Shown here: one piece after another, positions 7,464 to 16,210 of the stretch | Position numbering within the stretch: the stretch's first letter is position 1 | Layout: each line of letters begins with the position of its first letter | NCBI GenBank assembly: GCA_905200645.1 | Contig: CAJKLD010000001.1 | Span: 98,495-162,494 of the forward strand | Length of the DNA: 64,000 bases | Direction: 5' to 3' | From: an uncultured Phascolarctobacterium sp. | GTDB taxonomy: Bacteria; Bacillota; Negativicutes; Acidaminococcales; Acidaminococcaceae | Program-made: the position numbers and the translations under genes | Notes under the pieces: model-generated | The model's database searches: none | Told to the model about the DNA's origin: nothing | What the model saw: the letters and a program-made list of their open reading frames with translations, nothing else

Positions 7464-8579
7464 ATGATTAACACAACCAGCTACACAGTAAATCTTTCAT
7501 CCTATTCTATTGGCGCTGACGCATATAAGCAGATACCCTATGCAGCGCGCTTTTTAGGCAAAAAAGTTGTAGTTATCGGCGGTAAAACGGCGTTATCCAA
7601 AGCTAAGGCTGCTATTATTGAAGGTATAGCAGATTCTGACATTGAAATTCTTGATTTCGTATGGTACGGCGGCGAATGCACCCATGAAAACAGTCACATG
7701 CTCATGGATTTGCCTCAAGTGCAGCAAGCAGATATTCTTTTTGCCGTAGGCGGCGGACGTGCCATTGATACCGTAAAATATGCGGCGCATTTAATGGATA
7801 AGCCTTTATTTACTTTTCCTACGGTAGGCTCCAACTGTGCGGCCTTTTCTGCGCAAGCTATTATGTACTATCCGGGCGGCAGCTATCGCGGTAATTTCCC
7901 CACTAAACCCTGCAACCACTGCTTTATCAATTCTGCTATTATTGCTGACTCTCCCGAACCGCTTTTCTGGGCCGGTATTGGCGATGCCCTTTCTAAAGAA
8001 TTTGAAGTTGTGTTTGCTACTCAGGATGATCAGTTGTTCCATACCACCTTGTTAGGACAGCAAATCAGCCGCGTATGCACCGCGCCGATTTTGGAGAATG
8101 GTAAGAAAGCGCTGGATGATTTCCGTGCTCATCGCAATAGCTTCGAGCTGATTCAGGTCATTTTGGATATTATTATTTCTACGGGCCTGGCTTCTAATTT
8201 GACAACCACTGCGGATAATTCCTACTACTATAACAGTATGCTTGCTCATTGCGTATATTATGGCTCCACCGTTACCAAGAAAGGTCATAATCATCTGCAC
8301 GGCGAGGTAGTTGCATTGGGAACCTTGGTACAGGTTGCTTATGCAGGCGATATGGAAATGATGCATAAGCTGATGGAGTTTAACTACTCTATCGGCCTGC
8401 CTGTCTGCTTTGACGATATAGAAATAGAGGAAGATGAATTTGAAACTATGTATGAAAAATTCAAAACCTCTGCCGGCTGGAAGCATAAGCCTAAATGCGT
8501 CAACAAGGAGCATTTCTTCGAGGTTATGAAAGAAGTTAACCGTTTAGGACGCGCTTATAAAGCAAGCCAAAAGCAATGA
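7464..8579 (+). CDS. iron-containing alcohol dehydrogenase family protein (glycerol dehydrogenase-like)
   Basis: 371-residue NAD(P)-dependent oxidoreductase of the Fe-ADH/dehydroquinate synthase fold. Residues around 88-100 (ILFAVGGGRAIDTVKYAA) form the nucleotide-binding GGG motif; TFPTVGSNCAAFSAQAI is the conserved TxxGS region; GIGDALSKEFE supplies the metal-ligand Asp, and HNHLHGEVVALGTL the metal-ligand histidines. The Asp is followed by a Cys- and aromatic-rich set, so the substrate is not clear; glycerol dehydrogenase-like enzymes are the nearest recognisable group. GGAGGC precedes the ATG. Monocistronic, followed by a tRNA gene with its own promoter. Confidence 0.8.
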   Translation: MINTTSYTVNLSSYSIGADAYKQIPYAARFLGKKVVVIGGKTALSKAKAAIIEGIADSDIEILDFVWYGGECTHENSHMLMDLPQVQQADILFAVGGGRAIDTVKYAAHLMDKPLFTFPTVGSNCAAFSAQAIMYYPGGSYRGNFPTKPCNHCFINSAIIADSPEPLFWAGIGDALSKEFEVVFATQDDQLFHTTLLGQQISRVCTAPILENGKKALDDFRAHRNSFELIQVILDIIISTGLASNLTTTADNSYYYNSMLAHCVYYGSTVTKKGHNHLHGEVVALGTLVQVAYAGDMEMMHKLMEFNYSIGLPVCFDDIEIEEDEFETMYEKFKTSAGWKHKPKCVNKEHFFEVMKEVNRLGRAYKASQKQ

Positions 8580-8603
8580 TTGAGAGAAAATATTGCAAAG
8601 TAG

Positions 8604-8632
8604 TTGACATAAATTTTCTCTTGTGGTATTAT
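8604..8632 (+). promoter_or_regulatory. promoter of tRNA-Leu(CAG)
   Basis: TTGACA (8604-8609), 17-base spacer, TATTAT (8627-8632). It is followed by CGTTGCTGATGC at 8638-8649, a leader element also present before tRNA-Gly. Confidence 0.85.
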
Positions 8633-8658
8633 ATATCCGTTGCTGATGCAGCAATAAT

Positions 8659-8744
8659 GCGGTAGTGGCGGAACGGCAGACGCGCTAGCCTCAGGAGCTA
8701 GTGGGGGCAACCCCGTGGAGGTTCAAATCCTCTCTACCGCACCA
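8659..8744 (+). tRNA. tRNA-Leu(CAG)
   Basis: Type II tRNA with acceptor GCGGTAG/CTACCGC, anticodon loop CTCAGGA (CAG) on a CTAGC/GCTAG stem, long variable arm (GTGGGGGCAACCCCGT), T-loop TTCAAAT and encoded CCA. Confidence 0.95.
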
Positions 8745-8756
8745 AGTTGATATTAA

Positions 8757-8786
8757 AGACCTAAGATTTTTCTTAGGTCTTTTTTG
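8757..8786 (+). terminator. terminator of tRNA-Leu(CAG)
   Basis: AGACCTAAGA (8757-8766) pairs with TCTTAGGTCT (8771-8780), followed by a T run. Confidence 0.85.
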
Positions 8787-8873
8787 TTGTGTCTAAAGCT
8801 TGCAAAGCACGTGAAATTATGTGACAATATATTTAATATCAGGAGAATGCTCTAAGCGAGGGAGTGAAATAAA

Positions 8874-9458
8874 ATGCAGGGACGAGAATTGAAAATGGCT
8901 GCGCTGCTGCTTGCCGGCTTCTTTTTAGTAGGCGCGGCGGCAGGCGCCGCGTATGCGCTTGTGAGCGCCAGCGGCGTGGAAGCGCAAAAATATAATACGG
9001 CGCAGCTTACGCAAAATTTGCAGTTTGCAGAGGTAGAAGCAGGCCGTTTGCAGTGTGTTGTTTTGCAGGATAAGGCGGAGCTTTATAATAAACCTTCCGG
9101 CTTAGAGGGTAAGGTTATTGAGTATATGTCTAAGGGAGTGCGGGTGGATTATTTGGATACTGTTTCCAGCATGGATAAGGACGAGCGCTACGCCGTAACA
9201 ACGGTGGAAATGCAGTTTCAGCGTCTTTGGGGAGCGCGGCACATTATTCCTTTAGGCACGCAGGTTATGATTTTACGGTCAGATGACGGCAGCGGCGAAA
9301 TTAAGGGACGAGTATTTGTTGACGGAAAATATTACGACAAGGATTTTGATACGCAGTATTTGCGTTTTCCCTATGTAGGGCAGTGGAAAAAGGTAGAGTT
9401 TCAAGGTAAGCCGGGCTTTATGAAATACGAAGCTCTTTCTGAAAGCAAGCTGATGTGA
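8874..9458 (+). CDS. hypothetical membrane-anchored protein, SH3-like
   Basis: 194 residues. After a short charged start, residues 9-30 form a hydrophobic anchor or signal (AALLLAGFFLVGAAAGAAYA). The remainder is beta-rich, with SH3-like elements (VVLQDKAELYNKPSGLEGKV; then a YVGQWKKVEFQGKPGFMKYE ending typical of SH3_3-type domains). Such domains bind peptidoglycan or proteins at the envelope; here that is inference. It lies 10 bases upstream of a second protein of the same design, forming a two-gene unit. Confidence 0.6.
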   Translation: MQGRELKMAALLLAGFFLVGAAAGAAYALVSASGVEAQKYNTAQLTQNLQFAEVEAGRLQCVVLQDKAELYNKPSGLEGKVIEYMSKGVRVDYLDTVSSMDKDERYAVTTVEMQFQRLWGARHIIPLGTQVMILRSDDGSGEIKGRVFVDGKYYDKDFDTQYLRFPYVGQWKKVEFQGKPGFMKYEALSESKLM

Positions 9459-9468
9459 GGTGCCACCG

Positions 9469-9975
9469 ATGAGTAAGAAAACGATATTGATGATGTTAGC
9501 TTTTTTATGTGCCGTGACGGGCTTTATGGCCGCCAATAATATTTTAGGAATGCATATTAGGACGATTACCGTAGCTAACGGCGATGCGTTTTATGCAGAG
9601 CCTTCGGTGACGGCTGCCAGCATTACGGCAAATTTTAATGTGGGCGATAAGCTTTTGGTTGGTGAAAAGCTGGAGCTGAAACAGCCTACTGCCGCCGTCA
9701 TGAAAAAAAGCCTGCTGATAGAGGATGAGGAAAAGACAAAATACAAGCTGGAAGCAGGCGCTGCTTATAAAATTGCTGATGCTAATTTAAGCAAGAATAC
9801 GGGGAAGCCGGACAGCCCCTGTGTGTTAGAGGTGAAAACAACTACCGGAGCGCTGGTGAAGCTAAAGGTGAAGAAGGCTGACGTGCTGCCCGTGGACGAG
9901 GGCACGTGGATTAAGGTGCGTAAAAAGGACAGCGATAAGGAAGGCTGGCTGCGCATTAAAACTCAATGGTATTAA
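9469..9975 (+). CDS. hypothetical exported SH3-like protein
   Basis: 168 residues with an N-terminal signal/anchor (KKTILMMLAFLCAVTGFMAA) and a beta-rich body ending in GTWIKVRKKDSDKEGWLRIK, an SH3-like closing strand. ATG 9469 has GAGGTG 7 bases upstream, preferred over GTG 9460. It follows the preceding gene by 10 bases and seems to be a distant paralogue; both probably act in the envelope. No specific function recognised. Confidence 0.6.
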   Translation: MSKKTILMMLAFLCAVTGFMAANNILGMHIRTITVANGDAFYAEPSVTAASITANFNVGDKLLVGEKLELKQPTAAVMKKSLLIEDEEKTKYKLEAGAAYKIADANLSKNTGKPDSPCVLEVKTTTGALVKLKVKKADVLPVDEGTWIKVRKKDSDKEGWLRIKTQWY

Positions 9976-9983
9976 AAAAATTA

Positions 9984-10014
9984 GGGACCACTTTTGTAGT
10001 GGTCCCATTTTTAT
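9984..10014. terminator. terminator between convergent units
   Basis: GGGACCACT (9984-9992) pairs perfectly with AGTGGTCCC (9998-10006), then ATTTTTAT. Confidence 0.85.
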
Positions 10015-10022
10015 ACAGCCAT

Positions 10023-10802
10023 TTATAATTTATTGCCGCTGGCTTGGATGACTTGTTCTGCTGCTTCGCCGAGATACCAGCGTGTTACCGAAAAGAACGG
10101 TAAAGTAGTATTTTCATAATTGGGCAGCAGGCAGATTTCTGCCAGCATGGTAAGCACGTCTTCCAAATTTGCACCTTGTTCCAATTCGGCGGCGATTTCG
10201 TCCTCCAGCTTTTGAATAACTGCCAAACGCATACGCATGAGGCGGGGCGCGTTGAGATTTAGTTCTTTGATGGTCCTTTCGGCTTTGTACCACAGCTTTT
10301 TAGGGCAGCTGGTTTTATCCACCAGCATTTTGCCTGAATGCTCTGTGTAGCAAAAGATACGCACCTTTCCGGGAATCGTCAGCGGATTAAGCATTAAAGA
10401 AGTAATAGGCTTACTGCCCTTGGGAACGTCGCAGCTGCGGTCAAATTTATTTTTAGAATAACGCCACTTCGCGTCAGGAACATAGGGTTGACTGCCGCCA
10501 TGGCAAACGCCTAAAAGATTACGCCAGTCTAAATGATAATTATGATGATTTTTAAGCGTAGCGCTTTTGGGATAAAAATGCTCTACGCGAAAGTCATCCA
10601 CTTCGGAATCTTCTTCTGCCAATTTAATGCTAATTTCGCAGTAGGCGCATAGGCCGTGCTGGTCATGGATAATTTGCTCTTTTACTTGCTGGTAGCCGTG
10701 ACGGGCGCGGCGGCGGAAATGCTCCCATGATTCTTCCGGAAATTTTTTACGATAGCGCTTTAAAGCTTCCGGTTCTTCTTTGCTTTTATATACTCGTTTC
10801 AT
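10023..10802 (-). CDS. ptuB: PtuB-like HNH endonuclease (TIGR02646-type), Septu defence
   Basis: 259-residue predicted HNH nuclease. The core is visible: CAYCE (about residues 52-56), VEHFYPKS with the catalytic His (about 73-80) and NYHLDWRNLLGVCHGG supplying the Asn and second Cys of the ββα-metal finger. This arrangement is the TIGR02646 family, found as PtuB in Septu and as the nuclease partner in retron Ec78. It overlaps the ATPase gene by 4 bases (ATGA), implying coupled translation and a complex. In the known systems the ATPase controls the nuclease, which degrades nucleic acid on phage infection; that role is transferred here by homology and gene order. Confidence 0.8.
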   Translation of the reverse strand: MKRVYKSKEEPEALKRYRKKFPEESWEHFRRRARHGYQQVKEQIIHDQHGLCAYCEISIKLAEEDSEVDDFRVEHFYPKSATLKNHHNYHLDWRNLLGVCHGGSQPYVPDAKWRYSKNKFDRSCDVPKGSKPITSLMLNPLTIPGKVRIFCYTEHSGKMLVDKTSCPKKLWYKAERTIKELNLNAPRLMRMRLAVIQKLEDEIAAELEQGANLEDVLTMLAEICLLPNYENTTLPFFSVTRWYLGEAAEQVIQASGNKL

Positions 10803-12103
10803 GAGCGCTTCCTCCGGAACTGGCGCATACGAATATCCATATCTGCCCGCAGCAGAGCAGGTTCATTGCCCTGCGCCCAGGCGTCAAGTTGCTTACGCAG
10901 CTTCAGCGCTTCTTCCGAATCCCACTTATCTTCGCTGACAAGGTTAAGATAGCGTTTAAGACTTTGCACAATAGGCAGCTTTTCAGAACGTAGATTAACA
11001 TTTTGAATATCCTGCAAAATTTGCGAGCTGGATGCACCTAAAGCAAAGCTGACGCGGCGCACACCTTCAAAGCTGCGGCCCCAAACAAGCACGCGCACGC
11101 TTTCTGGCGGAACGCTGCTTAAAACCTGCGGACTGTGGGTGGTGACAATAAATTGTATTTGAGGAAATGCCCGCTGCATATCCAGCAGCACTGTTTGCTG
11201 CCACAAAGGATGCAGATGCATATCAATTTCGTCAATGAGAACAACACCGGGAGTATCGGTAATAGCTTTTTCGCCCAGCTGCGGGTTAAGACGTACTATG
11301 CGGTAGGCTAAATCGGCAACCATGCTTAAAATACTGCGGAAACCATCGCTTAAATCATCGGCAAGCATTTCACCTACATCTGGATGCTGTAGCACGAAGC
11401 AGCCTAATTGGGAATTAAAATATAAATCATGGAAGCCGGTGCTTTCTAAGCAGACGTTGATGGCCTGCTGCACGGCTTTTTTAATTATAGCATAATGAGT
11501 CTGCTGATTTCCCTGAATAGCACCTTGATTGATGCGCATAAACCAACTGCCAAAGGTGTTATAAGAGGATGAAGGCTCCATACATTCCTGATAGCCAATG
11601 GTGCGATCTTCCAGTGCAGTGTTTTCTTCCTGCATTAAATGACTGTCTACCCAAATGCGGGCTGTGCCGTAATAGGCAAAAGCCGGAAGAATAATTTCTT
11701 CTTTGTCGTTTATTGCCTGACGCAGATTTTCGCCTTTGTTGATTAGGTCGTCTGTCTGCTCTTCTGCTAAATCGGCTTGAGTATAGGTTTTGCTACAGGT
11801 GACTTTTTTTCCGTGCACTGTGCCTTCTAATTCAATAGTTAGAGGATATTTTGCTTCCATATGGTCAATATGACGGCCATCATTTTTGTAAACGGGAATA
11901 CGTCGTACATCCTTAGGAGTTATTTGTCGGCCGGAAATTTGCATACCGCGTAAATATGGTTCTATGGCAATGGCAAGCGCATCAAAAATAGCGGTTTTGC
12001 CTTTACCGTTTTCGCCCACAATTACTGTCAGCTTAGAATCAAAATCAATGTCCAGCTTATCATAGCAACGAAAATTTTTCAGCTTCAATCTGTCAATTTG
12101 CAT
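10799..12103 (-). CDS. ptuA: PtuA-like ABC/SMC-type ATPase, Septu defence
   Basis: 434-residue ATPase. Walker A is GENGKGKT near residue 31 after KNFRCYDKLDIDF, typical of RecF/OLD/AAA_15-21 proteins. A signature-like segment LSDGFRSILSMVADLAYR precedes Walker B VVLIDEIDMHLHP, and a D-loop/H-loop region IQFIVTTHSPQVL follows. The 3' end overlaps an HNH nuclease gene, the ptuA-ptuB order of Septu. No reverse transcriptase or msr-msd RNA is nearby, so a stand-alone Septu rather than a retron. The start has GGAGG 7 bases upstream. The overall match in length and partner is good; the phage target is unknown. Confidence 0.8.
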   Translation of the reverse strand: MQIDRLKLKNFRCYDKLDIDFDSKLTVIVGENGKGKTAIFDALAIAIEPYLRGMQISGRQITPKDVRRIPVYKNDGRHIDHMEAKYPLTIELEGTVHGKKVTCSKTYTQADLAEEQTDDLINKGENLRQAINDKEEIILPAFAYYGTARIWVDSHLMQEENTALEDRTIGYQECMEPSSSYNTFGSWFMRINQGAIQGNQQTHYAIIKKAVQQAINVCLESTGFHDLYFNSQLGCFVLQHPDVGEMLADDLSDGFRSILSMVADLAYRIVRLNPQLGEKAITDTPGVVLIDEIDMHLHPLWQQTVLLDMQRAFPQIQFIVTTHSPQVLSSVPPESVRVLVWGRSFEGVRRVSFALGASSSQILQDIQNVNLRSEKLPIVQSLKRYLNLVSEDKWDSEEALKLRKQLDAWAQGNEPALLRADMDIRMRQFRRKRS

Positions 12104-12180
12104 GTTCTTGCCTCCATTCTGTTTCTATATTAACATTATACAGCGAAATAGTGCAGAGGATAAGCTTTTTATAGTAAAGA

Positions 12181-12210
12181 TTGGGAAATTTTTGCGAAAA
12201 GGTGTATAAT
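12181..12210 (+). promoter_or_regulatory. putative promoter for the DUF401 gene
   Basis: TTGGGA (12181-12186), an 18-base spacer, and TATAAT (12205-12210). The -35 is imperfect. Confidence 0.5.
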
Positions 12211-12280
12211 AAACAGGCAACTTTCCACTTTGGGCTGTTGAAAAATTAGTAATACAAGCAATACTTCGAGGATGGTGTTT

Positions 12281-13498
12281 ATGAATATATTTCTGCTTTT
12301 AGCCATAGCTATGGCGTTGATTATTATTTTACTGCGCAAGCATGTACCCATAGGACCGTGTATGCTGGCGGGCGGTTTGTTTATTTGGGTGATGAAAACG
12401 CCGGAGCCTCGTTATTTGTGGCAGGCCTTAACGGAAACATTTTCTATGAATCGTACCTATGATATTCTTTTTGCTTTATATTTTGTTATGTGCTTAGAAA
12501 TTGAGCTGCGCACCAGCGGCGCCTTGGCAGGTATGGTACAGGCGTTGCAGCGTATTTTTTCCAGCACTAAGGTAACGCTGGCGGTTATGCCTGCTTTTTT
12601 AGGCTTGCTGCCTTCTTTGGGCGGCGCGCGTTTTTCGGCTCCTATTGTTGAAGAAGCCAGCAAGAAATTATCTATTACGCAGGAACATAGAGCTGCAATC
12701 AATTTTTGGTTTCGCCATATTTTTGAATTTTCCAGTCCTATTATTCCCGGCATGATTATGGCCTGTAATATTGCCGGTGTGCCTTACAGCGATTTTATTA
12801 TGCATTTATGCTGGTTGACGGTGCTGGCTTTTGTAGTTGGCTGGCTGGTTATTATTATGCCTATTAAAACAGATACCGCAACTGGCTTTCAAGAGGATAA
12901 CAGGCAAAACGCGCAAAATACGCAGGACTTGTGGCTGAGCTTATCACCGGTGGTTTTGACTTTTATTTTAGTAGTATTCTGCGGTATGAACGCTTCTATG
13001 GGTATGGGCGTTGTTACGGTCGGCTTGTTTATCGTGCTGCATTTTAGCAAGCGTTTTGTAAGCTTGAAAGAGGTTGTTATTGGTGCGCTGGATAAAAAGA
13101 TGTTTTTCAACGTGCTGTGTATTCTTTATTTTATTCAAATTTTAACGGTTACGAATGTACTGCGCGAGATAGTTACTGCTTTTCAAAGCTCTCCTTTACC
13201 GGTGCCAGTGATTATTGCCTGCGTTTCATTTATTATTGGTGTTTTAACTGGTATGAGCCAAGGACATGTAGCGATTGTCATGCCTATTGTTGCAGCTATG
13301 TCTACAGGCGATTTGAATTTGGCAGGCGTAGCCATGGCCTTTGGCGTAGCCGGACAAATGCTTACGCCTACGCATATGTGCTTAGTAGTAACAGTAGATT
13401 ATTTTAAGTCCAATTTCTTTAAAACCTTGCAGCCTATTTTGCTGTGTGAGGTTATTATTTTGACTGTGTTCAGCGTGTACTCTTATTTTACATGGTAA
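12281..13498 (+). CDS. DUF401-family integral membrane protein (putative transporter)
   Basis: 405 residues with about ten predicted membrane helices. The central LPSLGGARFSAPIVEEASKK between helices and the C-terminal VLTGMSQGHVAIVMPIVAA and GVAGQMLTPTHMCLVVTVDYF repeat are typical of DUF401/TIGR00529 proteins, which resemble the ion-transporter/gluconate permease-like superfamily. The substrate is not known. ATG 12281 lies 9 bases after GAGG; an alternative ATG at 12272 is in frame. Monocistronic, with its own terminator. Confidence 0.75.
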   Translation: MNIFLLLAIAMALIIILLRKHVPIGPCMLAGGLFIWVMKTPEPRYLWQALTETFSMNRTYDILFALYFVMCLEIELRTSGALAGMVQALQRIFSSTKVTLAVMPAFLGLLPSLGGARFSAPIVEEASKKLSITQEHRAAINFWFRHIFEFSSPIIPGMIMACNIAGVPYSDFIMHLCWLTVLAFVVGWLVIIMPIKTDTATGFQEDNRQNAQNTQDLWLSLSPVVLTFILVVFCGMNASMGMGVVTVGLFIVLHFSKRFVSLKEVVIGALDKKMFFNVLCILYFIQILTVTNVLREIVTAFQSSPLPVPVIIACVSFIIGVLTGMSQGHVAIVMPIVAAMSTGDLNLAGVAMAFGVAGQMLTPTHMCLVVTVDYFKSNFFKTLQPILLCEVIILTVFSVYSYFTW

Positions 13499-13546
13499 GT
13501 TTATGTTAGCTGTTTGGTTTACCTTGCATAGATTTTTAATATTATA

Positions 13547-13596
13547 AAAGCTACCTCAAGTTAAAGATTATTTTAACTTGGGGTAGCTTTTTTTAT
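13547..13596. terminator. strong terminator between convergent genes
   Basis: An 18-bp stem, arms at 13547-13564 and 13573-13590 (AAAGCTACC.../...GGTAGCTTT), with T-rich tail. Confidence 0.85.
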
Positions 13597-13638
13597 GTTA
13601 AAATGCTGCAATTGATTTTTAGAGAAAATTTTTTGAGC

Positions 13639-14580
13639 TTAGTCTTCCTTAGTTAAATTTGCTTGTTTGCAAATTCTGGCAGTATCGTTGGCAATAATAA
13701 TTTCTTCATTGATAGGGATAACAAATACTTGTACCCGTGAACGATTAGAGCTTATTTCTACCTCTCTACCGTGATAATGGTTTCTTTTCTTGTCAATACT
13801 TGTTTCCAAATATTCAAGACCTTTAAAGATGTCGCTTCTCATGCGTGCGGAATTTTCGCCTAGGCCTGCCGTGAAAACGATGGCATCAACTCCGCCCATG
13901 GCCGCTACATAAGAGCCAATGGTTTTTCTTACTCTGTAAGCATATAATTCCCATGCCAGTCTGCATCTATCGTTGCCTAAATCATAATTTTTTTCAATAT
14001 CGCGAAAATCGCTGGAAACACCGGAGATACCTAAAATACCGGACTGCTTATTCAAATAAATATCCATTTCTTCCGGAGACAGGTTTTTCTTTTTCATTAA
14101 ATAGGACACAATAGCAGGGTCGATTTCACCGCATCGTGTGCCCATAACCAAACCGTCTAACGGAGTCAAACCCATAGAAGTATCTACTCCCTTACCGAAT
14201 TTTATGGCCGCGATGGAAGAACCGCTGCCTAAATGACAGGTTATAATTCTCAGCTTGCTGATATGTTCGCCAATCAATTTTGCTGCTCGTTTTGAGACAT
14301 ATCTATGAGAGATACCGTGGAAACCATACTTGCGAATACCGTATTGCTCGTAGGCGTCATAGGGAAGGCCGTAAATGTAGGCATAATCCGGCATAGTTTG
14401 GTGAAAAGCCGTATCAAAAACGGCTACCTGAGGAATATTAGGCAAAATATTTCTGCAAATATTGATGCCGACAATATTTGGCGGATTGTGCAGCGGAGCA
14501 AGCTCGCTGCAGGCTTCTATATCCTTCATAACCTTATCAGTAATCAGACAGCTGTCGGCAAAAAGCTCGCCGCCGTGAAC
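13639..14580 (-). pseudogene. ackA: acetate kinase, N-terminally truncated
   Basis: About 310 of the usual ~400 residues of acetate kinase (acetyl phosphate + ADP to acetate + ATP). Present: [41 protein letters not shown] with the catalytic His, [46 protein letters not shown]. Missing: the entire N-terminus with the NSGSSSLK phosphate/ATP motif and the Arg of GHRVVHGG; upstream of the HGGE motif the sequence is unrelated and soon hits a stop. The internal ATG at 14529 would give 296 residues. It lies in a block of broken genes, so I call it a pseudogene. Confidence 0.75.
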
Positions 14581-14760
14581 AAACAGAAAGCTATTGAACT
14601 GTATAGCCTTCGTTTTTCAGTTGTATTATAACTTTTTTAGGTTTGAATAGACCATGTATAAATCTACAATAAAATGCTTAGTTTTTTTGGCAAAAATATA
14701 AAATAAAATATTTTTAAACTGCATTATTGGCTCTTTTGTGTAAATCTCCAAAAAAAATCA

Positions 14761-14906
14761 AGCTTATTTTAAAGATTGCTATGGCTGCTGATTTCACCAT
14801 TGTAGAAGTAGAAGAAATAGTGGAGGCAGGCACTTTGTCACCGGAATCCATTGTTGTACCGGGCATTTATACTGATGTTCTAGTAAAAGTAGAGGTAGGT
14901 GAATAA
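14761..14906 (+). pseudogene. CoA-transferase subunit A, C-terminal remnant
   Basis: The frame reads AMAADFTIVEVEEIVEAGTL then SPESIVVPGIYTDVLVKVE and stops one base before the subunit B start. This is the C-terminal tail of 3-oxoacid/acetate CoA-transferase subunit A (AtoD/ScoA family, ~220 residues). Everything upstream, including the CoA-binding region, is gone. Confidence 0.75.
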
Positions 14907-14907
14907 A

Positions 14908-15297
14908 GTGACTTTGTCAACTGAAGTAACAAAAATTAGAATTGCCAAGAAGGTAGCGGAGTTATTGCCGGATGGGGGATATGTTAATTTAGGCGTAGGT
15001 ATTCCTACTATGGCCTGCAATTATTTATCAGAAGGTAAAAAACTTATTATTCAAACTGAAAATGGTATGCTGGGTGTAGCTCCTGCACCTGCTCCGGAAA
15101 ATGTTTGTCCAAATTTGATCAATGCGTCCAGACAACCGGTTACGGAAACTGCAGGCTGCGTTTATTTTGACAGTGCCGCTTCTTTTGCTATGATTCGCAG
15201 TGGTCGTATTGACGTTACTGTTATAGGTGCTATTCAAGTATCCGGACCAGGCTGTAGCGCTTACAACTTTGGTTTCTGCGATTGTATGTTATTTTAA
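14908..15297 (+). pseudogene. CoA-transferase subunit B, truncated by deletion
   Basis: GTG start 2 bases after the subunit A stop. The first ~112 residues match 3-oxoacid CoA-transferase subunit B (AtoA/ScoB): KVAELLPDGGYVNLGVGIPT, the active-site IQTENGMLGVAPAP (catalytic Glu in ENG), and SFAMIRSGRIDVTVIGAIQV. The family continues for another ~100 residues; here the sequence jumps, near 15245, into the inside of an AtoE-like transporter in a different frame, producing the nonsense tail and stop at 15297. Confidence 0.8.
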
Positions 15298-16187
15298 CTG
15301 GGCTTTTGGTCCTTTGACCGCAGGCTTTTTGGCCATTGGTATGCGCTACTCCCGGTAACTTTATGACTAAATTAGGTCTGCCTGTTATTCCTGTTAGTGA
15401 AACACTCTATTCTTAGTGGAATATTTTAATTACTCTTGCTTTGGCAGTTGGTATGATGGTGCTGTATAAGGTTATGAAACCGCCTGCTGACGAGCCTATC
15501 AGAGAATTTATTGCTCCTCCGGAAGAAGTAGAGGTTAAAAAAGAAGGCAAAGACATGGTGTTTGCAGAAAAGCTGGATAATTCTTATGCTATCAACTTTG
15601 TTTTTGCAGCAGTAATTCTTACTTATTTAGGTTTGAATATTCAAAAGATGGGCTTCAATTTAAGCTTGAACATTCTTGCTATGCTGCTTTTGGCTCTGGG
15701 CTTGTTGCTGCACAGCAGTCCTGCTAAATTTGTAGCAGCAGTTTCTAAGGCTATTGGTTCTACTCGCGGCATTATCATGCAGTTCCCTCTGTATGCCGGT
15801 ATTTCCGGTATCATGACCGGTTCTGGAATGGTTAACCTGATGTCTAGCTGGTTCGTAGCTATTTCTACGCAGCATTCCTTCCCAGCATGGACCTTCTTGT
15901 CTGCCGGTTTAGTAAACGTATTTGTTCCTTCCGGCGGCGGTCAATGGATTGTTCAAGACCCTATTATGGTAAAAGCAGCCAGCGTTATTGGCGCAGATTT
16001 GCCGCAAACCATTATGGCATTTGCTTGGGGCGATGCCTAGACCAATCAGGTACAGCCGTTTTGGGCACTGCCGCTGTTAGGCATTGCCGGATTGGGAGCA
16101 AGAGATATCATGGGATATTGCGTAATGTGGACCATTGTTTCCGGCCTGATTATTACAGGTTGTTTTATTCTGCTAAGCTTTTTATGA
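15253..16187 (+). pseudogene. AtoE-like short-chain fatty acid transporter, broken
   Basis: Pieces of a TIGR00366/AtoE permease (~440 residues). First ALTTLVSAIVCYFNWAFGPL then TAGFLAIGMRY in one frame, then a shift into LGLPVIPVSETLYS, a TAG stop, WNILITLALAVGMM, and a long segment with FPLYAGISGIMTGSGMVNLM and NVFVPSGGGQWIVQDPIM. A second TAG at 16038 replaces the Trp of the conserved AFAWGDAWTNQ, after which QPFWALPLLGIAGLGARDI continues to a natural TGA at 16187. The N-terminal ~100 residues were removed by the deletion that fused it to the CoA-transferase gene. One frameshift and two nonsense codons make function very unlikely. Confidence 0.8.
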
Positions 16188-16210
16188 TTACCTATAGATA
16201 ACATTTTATT

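Noticed and set aside
10023..12103. Retron Ec78-type system
   Set aside because: PtuA/PtuB are present but no reverse transcriptase or msr-msd sequence is adjacent, so I call stand-alone Septu.
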